From: Acanthaster planci
Lineage: Eukaryota; Echinodermata; Asteroidea; Valvatida; Acanthasteridae
Direction of reading: 5' to 3'
Length of the DNA: 49,284 nucleotides
NCBI RefSeq assembly: GCF_001949145.1
Contig: NW_019091362.1
Span: 6,606,274 to 6,655,557, forward strand
In this document: positions 1 through 12,600 of the stretch, piece after piece
How positions within the stretch are numbered: position 1 is the first letter of the stretch
How the letters are laid out: each line of letters begins with the position of its first letter
Program-made: the position numbers and the translations under genes
Notes under the pieces: model-generated
What the model was told of the DNA's origin: nothing
Database searches by the model: none
What the model saw: the letters and a program-made list of their open reading frames with translations, nothing else

Positions 1-552
1 CGGCAGAACAAGCGCGTTTGGCAAGAGCGTTATGTTTTGTTGCTACAAAATTGGTGTCAAAATGACCCAAAACAGTCACTCTAAAAATTCCTAAAGGCTT
101 GACTCCAGAAAAAAAATGTACTGCGGTGATTTCGGGAAAATGTTGAGGGGGCGCATTTCGACCCTTTGCTCTTATAGGGTTAAAAACATGAAACACCAAC
201 AATTGAGTCGTTTAAACTCAATCCAAGGAATTAAAATTAATTTGTGGTTTACCTGAACAAAATGTGTTGACCAATATAATGGAGGCTTAAACTGAATCAG
301 AATTTTGTTTTAACAAAATCGAGTTAACAACCAATCTGATGGTAGTGCACTTTGCAAACTGCTTTGGTTTTAAAATTTAAACCCAGGCTAATTTTCAGTA
401 CAGTGAGGTCACTTTCTGGTGACAACTCGTATGTCACCAATAAGTTTTTTTCCCGACATTTTCTGCCTCACACAGATTACGTGGTGTCGGCTTACAGACC
501 TGATTTTGATTATAATGATGCTATGGTATAAATTATTGCCTTCACATTTCAG

Positions 553-608
553 AAAGGGAACAACCTTTATGCAGAAGAATGCGTCTTGAAATACGGAAAA
601 GTTGTTGG
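553..608 (+). CDS. P450 exon (A-helix region)
   Basis: First visible P450 exon. It follows TTTCAG and precedes GTGAGA. It encodes KGNNLYAEECVLKYGKVVG, matching the CYP3A pattern KGxxxxxxECxxKYGKVxG. It ends in phase 2, with the final Gly codon split. Confidence 0.9.
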
Positions 609-3600
609 GTGAGATCCACTTTCCCAGTTGTGTTAAGTTAAATACTTCGATCACCGATAAAGTCAAGTCTATCCCAAGTCCCTGCGCTAAATCATTGTAA
701 GTCCATCGAACGATTTCAACTTAAAGCTGTCAAAAGATGTTCAAGTGAAATGACATTAAAGCATTCCTTTTTTATTGTTTATGTAGTTACTTTACGAGTG
801 GTCATGATGACTTGTAAAAGGACTTATGGAAATCCGCACCCAAATCCGTTTTAACCTATTACAGTTCATGCTACGGTCCATTTTCTTGCACCCCCCCCCC
901 ATGAGAGTGTGCATCCCTCTAGGTATCACCTCAGAAATTTCATCCTCGTTAATGTTGCGCGCCCGATATTACTTCAAAAGAGCTGGATGTTGATGCTACA
1001 TTGCAGGTTCTATTGGAAAGTGTTTGCAGCAAAACTAGCGGGGAAATGAAAGAAGATGAAAAACATTTTACCTGATACGATGTGTGATATGATGAAGAAG
1101 TAAAGTATGTGGGGTGTATGCGGTGGGTAACGATGTTTTTTGGTGTTGGGAGGATTTTATTACAGGAACGGTAATGTAAACCTTTGCCATGTCGATTTAA
1201 TCTTCAGGAGAAGACGATTGGTCGAAATGTTTACTGGATGTAAGCCCTTTATTTTTGCAGAATATACAAATTTCGTTACCCGATTCTCTTTGTGACGGAC
1301 ATGGATATCGTGAAAAAAGTCTTGGTGACCGACTTTAGCAAGTTCCCACATCACTGGGTGAGGATACAGTAGATGTGATTGATATTAAAAGAGATGTGAT
1401 TAATAGTATCTGATCATATTTTACAATATGCGAATGCTTTTCATTTCGCAACATGAATCCGCAGCTGGAAGCACTTCTGAGTCACAATGGAACTTAAAAA
1501 TAAAAGAGGAGTGGGCCACAATCATTTTCAGCAAAATTACGTGAAAAATCCCATTTTCGTCAGATTTGGAAAATCTGTAATAAAGTAAGCCCAGTCAATG
1601 ACACTTCGTGTTCGTGTCTGAAGTTAGCATGAGCGTAAACTTTAATCTTGAGGGAATGGGGTTTTTAGTCTGCCTGCATTTGACCAGGGGGATGGGCTAT
1701 TGAATCATCCCCCACCTCTTCGTGGTGAGAAAAATAATTATGGCCGACACAATCAGTAAAAAAACAACAACAACATAACATAATTACGCCGTTTTGATAT
1801 AAGGTTTTGCAGAAATGTAATGAACATCGCCCCTGGTGTCATATGGTGTCAGCACTCCCCCCCCCCAATTTTCGAATGTCCGTGGCCGGCCAAGTCATCC
1901 CCCACCATCCCCATTCCTCAGTTCGTGGCACAAATTCACGCCACTGGAAATCATAATCTGAACAGTTGTTCCTAACTCCTAGAGTTTAATTAAGCCGTGT
2001 AATTGATGTACCGCGAGTGGCGGTTCTTCGGGGTATTGTACTCTCATTCTTCGTACGGTAACGTCTTTATAATTTGGTTGGATAACAATAGGACATTCCA
2101 GCTGTTGGTTTTCCGTTGGACAATACGTTATTGTATATGAAAGGACAACGATGGAGAGAAGTTCGCGCCATCGTCACGCCTTCTTTTACCACAAGTAAAC
2201 TGAAGCAGGTACATTTCTTCATTTAACGCAAGATATGGGACGGAGGGAACCCCCCCCGCCTTTGTTGGTCATTGTTTAATCGGAATCTCAGGAATTCTTT
2301 ACAGACTTCCAGGGGGGTGTTAGGTAACAATAGTGTATAGTGTGTATGGGGATTGGACAGGTAAGGGGTGGTACCACTCCGTCCCATATCTTACCTGGTA
2401 TACGTTTCTTATGAGAAGAAAGATGAAATATGGAACCCGGGAACAAGGGCTGGAGAGTTATAAAAGAAAAGCTCTAACTGATAAATATGGCTCTATCATA
2501 TTCCAATATCAACCCCCCTTTACGTTTTCCTCAATCCCTTCTGAGTCAATAAAGGGATGTCTTTCGCACTAACTGGTTTGTATTCATTGCGTTCTGGCGA
2601 AATGCCAATTTTTCGGCGCTGGGTTCAGAAAATTTTGAAATCTTTCACCGACATTACGAGGGAAAATAGTATATGTAATGGTGCATCTGGTGCATTTTTT
2701 AAATTTCATTTTTTCCAATCATTTCAATCAGAATCCGTTTAAAAATTTAGAGACTACTAAATCAAATCAAGACCCACCATGTCACGACTCGAACGTCAAC
2801 TCAAACCCAAAAACCGTGCTAAACCAAAAAATCTGCGTCAAACCAAAAACACGTGTAAAACCAAAACCTGTGCCAAAACCAAAACAAAAACAGAATAAAA
2901 AACCTGAATCAAAACCGAATCCAAACTTCGTTTACATCTAAGAAAAGTGAAGATATTGTTTTATCCTTAAATTAATAAGTTTGATATCGTTATATCAAAG
3001 TTAACATGCCAATATTATTAGCGTCAAATTATTGATCTTGGACAAAAGAACGATTGCGAGATTATATCCAATACATCAACACCGTTCCCTCTGTCGATTT
3101 ACATCACCGTTAGAATTCGCACCAAAAAAGAATATCTAAGTGCCATAAGACGTTTTGTATCGCGTTAAAAAACTCCTTACAGTTGGATTATTTAACTAAT
3201 TTGGCGAGTTTATATCGTTTCGAAGTCACACCCACGGGTCACCGTCGTCAAGCAACCAAAGAAGATTATTCCCGAGCGATCCGAGAAACCACATATTATG
3301 AAAACTTTACTCGTGCAAACATCCGCGCAATACATTTTTATGACCACTTTCGCGTGTGAATTTATAACACCGTAAAACGAATTTGGTGATAACATCGTAA
3401 TTTTAAACTCAGTACCGCTCTAAAAGTGCGTTTTAAAAGGCTTTTTAGAAGGAGCCGAAGGGGAAAAGTCGAATCGTTAACGGAGCACAATTTTGACGGG
3501 GAACAGACGCCATCTTGCGAGTCGGGCAAAGAGCCCAGAGTTGAGCTGTCGTCGTAATGGACTTGGGTTACCCTCTGCTACATTCAACAGAATTAGTCGC

Positions 3601-6600
3601 TTGGATTTACGCTTCCACCCATACCAAATGGTTAAACGACACCAGCTTCTTCCACGTGATCATCAGTGACGGTTATAGTTTTGCCAGTGGCTCCTTGGCC
3701 AACATGCACGCTTCTATGAAGATTTGATTATTGGAGATGAGTCCGGATTTGCCTTAAATGCTTCTGTGAGTACCCACAACAACACAGAATATCGTCCCCG
3801 TGGCCAGCGACCACTTGATTTTGACTATCAACGCAGTGATGACAGACATAAGCTGACAGTTTGGTTAGGTTTGATTGGGAACGGGAGCATTATTGGTCCA
3901 TTCTTCTTTTGCAACAACATGAACGGTGACATGTACTTACAAAGTGATCAATGCCAACATCGTTCCAGTCATTGATCAAATGCCTCGTTATCGTCGCCAT
4001 CATGGAGCACCATTGTCTTGAAATTGTGGTGCAAAAATGCAGTTGCTTCACTTTTGAACCGATATCATTCTGGCCATTCTGGCTGTCACAATGGTGCAGC
4101 TAACGGCAGAACATAGAATCTTTTGTGGTCGAGAAATGGCATGAAACCAGAAGTTTGCAGGCTACACAGGATACCTTTCGAGAAGCATTCCCAGACTGAG
4201 AACCACCAGCAAAGAAAACAATCTAGGCCAATGTGAGAAAGTATGAAGCACACGGAACCAGCCTCAACCGCAACAAAGGACGTTCAGGAAGGCCAAGGAC
4301 GGCGACATCTCAGGAAAACATCGCTGCCGTACGACAGCAACTGATTGACCACCCAAAGGACTGAGCCACGCCACTTTTAATCAGATCACTCATCACGACC
4401 TTAATTCACTTCCATCCGTTCTGCGTCCACATCCGTCATGAACTTCTGCCTGCTGATCTTATAGAAGACAGACTTCTTGTGAGTGGCTTTGTGAGTGGTG
4501 TGAGAGAAGTCCCAGATTTCTTCGCAACTTCTTGATCGGAGATGAGGCTGCGTTTGAAATGAATGGTGAGGTCAACACCCACAATGTTGTTCAGTACGCC
4601 CCAGCTGGGCAACCACTAGTGTTCAACTTCGAGACAAAGATGAGCGGAGCGAAAGTGACTGTCTGGGTTGGACTGTGTGGCAATGGCGTGATCATTGGTT
4701 CATTTTTCTTTGAGCGAAATGTCAGTGGTCAGGCCTATCTTCAAATGATCAACGAAGAGGTTGTGCCACAGATGAAGATCCACTTCCAGCGAGGGCAAAA
4801 TGGAATGTTCCGTTATGCGTGGTGGGCTCAAGATGGTGCACCAGCCCATCGTCTCATCGCTGTTCGAAATCGCCTCCACGAACTCTTTCACGAACGCATG
4901 ATTGCCCGAACCACCCCACTGAATGGCCCCAAGTTCACGAGACCTCAACCCCTGCGACTTCTTTTTGTGGGGTCATGAGAAGAAAAGAGTTTCCAGCACC
5001 CCTCCCCACAACATAAAGGATTTGCGTGAAAGGATTCAGGAGGTGGACATGTGAAGGGTCTTGCTCATGAGAGAAAATCATACAAACTTCGGCTGTTAGG
5101 TGTTTTACACATAATCGTGAATAAAATCCATGGAGCAAACCATGCTTAACAGGAATAAAATCCTGGAATTAAAAAAAGAACACGCATCTGTGTCGATTTT
5201 GCTCAGGAGGAAGGTGAAGCAACTGCATTTTTGCACCACAATTTCAAGACAACGGTGCTCCATGATGCGTGACCCTGGAATGCTACCCAAGGTTTCACTG
5301 AAAGGCGTAAAGCTTCGGCTTTAAGATGAAACAATGTTTTTTTTGCTGGTAAACAAATAGTCTGGCTACAATAACCCCTTTAAGTGGGATTACCTTTTTT
5401 TTAGACACATTGTATAACGATTTTTAATTTACTCCATCTCTAAAGTATCCGATGCAGGCGCGTTCGATGTTTTGATTAGCGTTGGGTTTTGGACAGGCTT
5501 CTTTTTTTTTAAAAAAGTCGTTCTCGGTTTTGGTTTCCATCGATTCGGGCTCGCTGACGTTGTTGCTCATTAGCTTGTTATATTCTGCCAAACGCCTCCC
5601 TTCTTCGAGGCGTTTACTGTTTTTGATTTTCGTAACTTTCTCCACGTGAGTTTTCACTGGACTCAAGGGTGGGGCTGGAGGAGTCGTGGGTTGTTCCTCG
5701 GTTGTCTCTGTTTCCATCGGCCAGGTGTCCATTGATCGCAAGGGATCGTAGAACGGTTCAATGGAACGTTGGCCGGACGACTGCTTTGACATCAGTACGC
5801 GCAGGAAATGTTGTGCGTCGGTTATGCGAAACGTGGAATTGGTGGAGCGTCTGCCCCAAGTGGTAAAAGCTCTAAACGAAGAAAAGACCCGCTTGATAGA
5901 TGCAAGTCCTGTAGATGCCCTGAAACAAGATCAAATGAAACAGTTACCTTTGGCAACCAAACCCAGCAAGCAAAGTGAGCGGACAGAGTTGCCTTCAGAC
6001 GCAACTGACCCCATTTGGAGCGTGGACGTGTATCAAATCGAGAAACGCACGAGTCAGTTCAAACGAATCAACGGTAAAAGGTGACAACGCAGCCAACGCT
6101 GTACTATTTGCTCGACGGACCCAAGCGTTTTTTGTGAGAGAAGAGCTTCAAGTGGTACCCAAAAATACCGATTTACCGCCGGCTCGGTAATTGCCATAAT
6201 TGGTAGAATAAAACTGAAACCCAAATCAATTTGATTTGGGGGTTAAAATCACTTCATGTTTTATATTTGTTTTTACGCTGCGCATTCGTCTTTAGGCTTT
6301 TTATGGCAACAGGTAACGATGCCCTTGTCACAAAAGAAACAGTTTTCCGATATCTGTTATGTTCACACGTTGCCCTTTTTTTTTGCTTGGCTAGACAGTC
6401 GAGACACATCTTCAATTTATAACGTAATGATTTATTTACGAATCGAAACTCATGGGGATGTTTAATCTTTGTCTACATTGTCCTTATTCATCAATATTGT
6501 CTTTATTGACTCTTTTTATGAACAACCAAGTCTTTTATAACCGTTCCCATCGTGTTTATTATGTTCTTTTTATTTAACTTATTTATTTAAGGATAAAACA

Positions 6601-9600
6601 ATATTTTCACTTTTCTTAGATCTTAGATGTTAACGAAGTTTTGATCCCAGAATAGCATCCCATCAACAGTCCCCTCATTTGCCTAGAGAAGCTGGGTAAA
6701 TTTATATAAGTTTTTTAAAAAGTGCAGTTAAGTACAATAAACCACAAAAGCATGTAAAGTAGTTCTCATACATTTACGAGGAGTAGAAATTCGAAAAAAA
6801 AATTGTTACGAAAAAGTCACTGTATAGGCCTTTTAAGTTACATGCTAATTTGTGGAAATAAGATGTCTTTTTTTTCTAATTTAGATGGTGGAAATATTTA
6901 ATGACTGCTGTGGCCCTCTCCTGGTTAACATGGAAAAGGCTTATGTCAGAAACCAAGCCCTTGACACGAAGAAGTAAGTAGGTTTAAAAGTCCAAGAACA
7001 AAGAATACGGAATGGAAATCTTGGAACCTTTCAAAGTATTCTGTAGACTTTTGGAGCATGGAGGATTAATAACCTAATAATGTTGCCACTATTGACTTAA
7101 TATTTCATTCTGCATCTCAACCTGTTGCTGCAGTCATTTCCAGCTGAACAATGTTGGCGTTTTTGGATGACAAGGTCACTTGGTTCCTGGCAATGTTCTC
7201 ATTGGCAGCAGCTTCCAAGATAAATCGAATGGATCAGATAAAGTCTGAGTATCAAAAGAAACCACCAAGGATCAAAATCAATTTCCTTCTCATTGAAAGC
7301 ACAATGAAATTTGGCAATTACAGCATAAAGAGCAACATTTTCTTCAAGGTATTAAGGAATGAGAGTTTGATGGAGTGGTTTCAGCTAATTCCATGGGCTT
7401 TATTGATCTGTAAATGAAATTGCCTTAATTTATATCCTCACAGGGTGTATCTAGGATTCTTCGTGCAGACCATCATTGCCATCATATATGGTCTGGATAT
7501 CCAGTGTCAGGCCGATCTTGATCATCCATTTGTGACCAAGGTGGAGAAAGCATTCCAGCCCAGGCTTTTCACGCTTATTCCAAGTGAGAATTTGCATGGA
7601 TATGGAAGAAAACCACTACACAAAGTTTCGGTGTAGCTGGGGCGGTGCTGAAAGGAATGGAATAAGAATACACTTGCTTATTTTCAACTATCTGGGAGGC
7701 GTGGAAAGTGATCTTTTCAAGTAAAACATTCACTGCCTCCGGCTGAAACCAGGGACAATATGAATCAGACTGGCATTTATTTATTTGGAACCGATTGAGA
7801 TTTCTTTTGTTCGAGTTCCATTTGAATTGTGTCTCTTCATTAAGTACACGTATGACAATCTAACTTCAACCTGATTTTCGCTCTGAATTTTACAGTCCTT
7901 ACATATTTTTAATCTTGTGGTGAGAACACTGTATTGAAGCTGTTGAAGTCAATATTGACTGCATCTATCTCTGATCAAAAGGCTTCTTCCTGCATGAGTT
8001 CTGGCCCAAATGTAAAAAAAATGTTATGTAAAGACACTCTTCAGACCTTGCTATCACTTCCAAATTCTAGTACACCATACTTGTGGCTCAACCCCGACCA
8101 GGCTGTCTTCTCCCTATTAATCCCCCTCCCAACCTGTTAATTACAGTTATGTTCCCGTCACTGGCCCCACTCTTCGAACTGATGGGATCTAACATCTTCC
8201 CAAAAGACGCCATTGACTTCTTCAAGAAAACCATAGAGGATTCCTTCTCAGGAGACAACCAAATACGACAACGTCAGGGCAAAGGTCCAAATAGGGTGGG
8301 TATTGCACAGACGAGCACGAGGACACAAACAACCAAACCGAAATGTTCATGTGTTGTATATTTTTGGTTTGATAATCCTGTTTTATCAAGGGGAAAAAAT
8401 CATGCAGATGATCCATGGAATGTCCACTCACAAACACGATGTTCCAACTCACACACACGACGTTTGCAATTCACAAACACGACGTTGAAACTCATAAACA
8501 CGACGTTGGAACTCACACACACAATGTTTGCTTGTGCACATGAAGCCCAATTGGTTTCACTTTCCCTTTGCAATGTGGGTTTCCCAAGGAGGCAAATGTC
8601 TTCCAGTAAGTTGCCGAAGCAACATAATAACTCACCAAGCAAGAAAATAACTCATCGAAGCAAGATAATAATTTGCCGAAGCAAGACAAAATTTCGGTTA
8701 AAAGTATAATGTTCATTGTCAAAACATACTGGTGACCACAAGGGTACTTGCCACGGTCACCTAGTTACAGCTCTGTACACCCAAATATTGTACCCGTGAA
8801 ACAGGATTAGAAATACGGGGTGTATCAAAAAAAAATTACAGTCAGAAAATTGACTGCAAAATAAAAATGTGAACTTTTTGCGACAATCTCTTCTCCTACA
8901 TGGGTTGATTTGAGTATCATGCTGTTATTAAACTTGTGATCATGAACAGATTTTCATGCCTGAGTGACCAGGAGCTATTTTCCTAAATCGCTCAAAAATT
9001 GGCTTGCGCAAACACTTGCTTTGTTCAGAATTGGAACAAAAGTCCAGAAAAGCAAGTATGGAATGTGTGCTTCAATAAAATCATTTATTTCACCCATTTA
9101 GTCCTCCACGTGACCACCATTTCATTCCACACAGATTCGTGCCCTTCTCTGCATGTTAGCGACAGCATGCCTGATCATTGCTCTGTTTTGCCTGAGAGCA
9201 TTGATCTCGGCAGTGATCCTTCCTTCAAGGTCATCCAGCTCCGCTGGTGGAGAAACAAAAACCTTGGACTTCAAATGTCCCCACAGGAAAAAGTCCAATG
9301 GCGTTAGGTCGGGCGATCTTTGTGGCCATTCCACAGGCCGATGCAATGCAATCACACAGTTATCAAACAGTTTTGTCAGGCGCTCTGTAACCGTTCTCCT
9401 CCTGTGTGGTGGAGTACCATCCAGTGACCACCAAGCCCTTTGAAACAATCCATTTCTTTGGCGATGATAACGAGGCATTTGATCAATGCCAATTTGATCA
9501 ATGCACTTTACCAATAACTGAATACTTCAAGAATTTTGCTGTATGATTATACAAGTACTTTACAATGACTACAAGTATTTTTTGAAATACCTTTACTCTG

Positions 9601-12600
9601 TGCTTTTGGATGACCTCACCATCCACAGTCAACCTGTTATATCAAATCCAGCAAGACTTCTAACTGTATAAACATGTTATCCGCATATTCCACTACCACT
9701 GTGACAAAAAACTGCAATTACACTGGCATTTAATACTTGACCTTGTTTTCCAAACCTTACAGTATGAAACCATGTCAGAAATGTACTTAAAGAACACAGA
9801 GCTTCCTGGTCACGTTTCAACTGCAGAGGAGTCAGAGCAGAATGCCGGTAAACCCAAGAAGCTCTCTTACAAAGAGTTTCTTAGCGCGGTAAGTTTTTTC
9901 CTATTGTATCCCATAATAATATCTGTGTCCCTGTAACCTCGGGGGCTGATGCAGAGCTGAGGCAGGGTTGAAAACTGGCAACAATTCACGCTTGAAAACT
10001 TTTCAAGCCTGTGCCTGCATCAACCCCCGGCATGACTTCAACTGGGTTTAACTCAACCCTACTCTGGACTAGGGTTGAGATTTTTCAACCAGGGTTGAAA
10101 ATTGTTTGTGCTGCGGCCTGGATAAACTCGGATTGCAGGAACTAAGTGTGAAACAATGCGGGTTGAAAACCCAAATTTCAACCTGGGGGAGGGGGGGGCG
10201 GTGTCATGGGTTTGCCCAGGGTTTAGTCCAACCCAGGTTTAGAGGCTTGCCCTCAGATTCCTCAAAACTATGCGAGAAGTCTCTGTTTTGAAGCAAGGTA
10301 GACTGGCTTGCAAAACGAACAGATATAGGCTAGAGTGATACAGAGAACAAAGTTATGGGCACTTCCCTCTCTCCTATACAGAACGTGACTCTACTGACAG
10401 GTGGCAATGAAGCCACCTCAACGTTCCTGATATGCACCACCTATCAGCTGGCCCTCAGTCCTGAAGTGCAGGACAAGATGATTGAAGAAATCGACAGGAT
10501 TGCACCAACTCCTGAAGACATCAACTACGAAACAATGAGCAAAATGACCTACTTGGAAATGGTCATACAGGAGTCTTTCCGCATGTACCCGCCAACCATA
10601 CTGTGAGTTATGTAATAGGGTCTGTTCTTTTGACATCGTTTTTTTTCTAAATGTGGCTGCTAAAATGATGGTTGGCCATCAGTCACAAGTAAAAGAATAA
10701 TTCAAAACTTTAAAAATCCCAAACACAGCCAACAGAATACCAGATAGTAAAACACGTCCTACTAAATACCAAGAGAAAATACAATCCAATTTAAAATCAG
10801 TGCCACAGATACCCATTTAGCATGATTGGAAGGTAAACTAAAAAAAACAACCAAAGTTGATATTTCTGCAAACTTTGGCCACCCATACAAGTTGTAGGCA
10901 AAAACAGAGAGTGCACTCGAGTGGTCTATTGTTTCTGTCTCCTGAGTGCACATTTATAGAGGGTGTTCCTCATATTAAAGGAAGAATTTGAAAACAGCAA
11001 CACTGTTTTGGCAAAGTCAGTTTTGACAAACTTTATAAATCTAACGTCAAGAGATTGCTGTGCATTACATGACTTGTCTTGGCCCGACAGAGCTGACCGT
11101 GTCTGCTTGGAAACTGTGAAGTACGGCAACTACACTCTGAAGAAGGACCTCCTCGTCAACATACCGTTTTGTCCTATTCAACGTGACCCCGAGATCTGGC
11201 AGGATCCAGATAAATTTGACCCTGAGCGGTAAATATGACCATGATTTCAATACCTAAGAAAGGAAATAGCAGAGAAAATAAGCTTACAAAACTGGACATT
11301 TCTGCCTTCACCCTAAACCCAGTGCTCTACTCTTAGGGGTGAGGTCGATTAGTGACAAATTGAGTCAACCAATGATCGATTATGACCGGTAACCTATGCA
11401 TGGAATATATATACCACACACCAAGCAAAATAGACCAGTGCTTTACAAATTGTCACTGATAAAACCTGCCCAATGATGCTGGTAAGGACTTACTGTTTCA
11501 CTAGTATTCTGTGAGAGAAATGCGAGGGTTTGGAAGTGTTGGGAGACAGTGCACATGAACATTGTGTGTGCACGGGATATGCCATCTTATATGGCAATCA
11601 TAGAAACATTGACATGCGTCACGTCATTGTTCAATTACAACTTCTTGCATCCAATGAGACTACTGAGAAAGCATGTCAACAGTCCAAAATACAATATACG
11701 CGACCAGTAAAGATGTGGCAGTGGATGCCATCATGTTTCCAGGTACTTCAAACGCTTGCTGAATTATACCCAGTAAATTTCTTCCAGTGAGGTTTGATTT
11801 TTTTCTTCCCACCTTCAGGTTCAGCCCTGAGAACAAGGAATCCATCAATCCTCTTGGATGGATCGTCTTTGGTGCGGGTCCGCGCATCTGCATCGCTGTG
11901 AAATTCACAACGATTCTCGCCAAAGTCTTCCTGACCCGAGTGTTTCAGAAATACCGCTTTGAGACCTGCACTGAAACACCGGTGAGTTGGGGACCAGTGT
12001 CCCATGAAATCCAGGCACTCCTTTCAAATCCAATATCCTCTAATGGACTCCCACCTTTCTGCATCTTTAGCTGGTTGTCACAATGCTACTGACCTATGGC
12101 TCTCTGTGAGTTGTGTAGCCTATATTGAGTTTTATTTGTCACAAAGTTTCCACATCTTGCATTCATTTTGAAGTTCACGTAAGTAGACAGTATTTCAAAA
12201 GTTGCATCGATGCAATTCTACTGCAATTGGCATTATGCCATGTGCAGTACTGTCAGCAAATCTGGTTTTTCATGAAGTTCAAATTCCACACTACACCAAG
12301 AAAGCCACATTCTCAAGAAGACTTTTGGAGCATGGAGGATTAATAACCTAATAATGTTGCCACTATTGACTTAATATTTCATTCTGCATCTCAACCTGTT
12401 GCTGCAGTCATTTCCAGCTGAACAATGTTGGCGTTTTTGGATGACAAGGTCACTTGGTTCCTGGCAATGTTCTCATTGGCAGCAGCTTCCAAGATAAATC
12501 GAATGGATCAGATAAAGTCTGAGTATCAAAAGAAACCACCAAGGATCAAAATCAATTTCCTTCTCATTGAAAGCACAATGAAATTTGGCAATTACAGCAT

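Larger units (their letters stand above)
2923..6641. mobile_element. Segment bracketed by a 60-66 bp inverted repeat
   Basis: The sequence at 2923-2982 reappears as its reverse complement at 6576-6641, about 85% identical, with one arm longer by 8 bases. Between the arms lie a broken plus-strand frame (3039-3359), two transposase remnants, and a divergent pair of short orphan ORFs (5424-5792 minus, 5824-6084 plus). The layout resembles a decayed DNA transposon that has taken later mariner insertions. No polymerase, integrase or recombinase is visible, so the class is unknown. No clear target-site duplication is seen outside the arms. Confidence 0.45.

Noticed and set aside
7144-7348. Alternative P450 exon inside the 357-bp repeat
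   Set aside because: Splice-like sites exist, but entry phase leads to an immediate TGA and the exit phase does not match the next P450 exon.
8083-8709. Longest open frame in the window (208 codons, plus strand)
   Set aside because: Only 8147-8295 is a P450 exon; the rest is intron and minisatellite sequence that happens to stay open.
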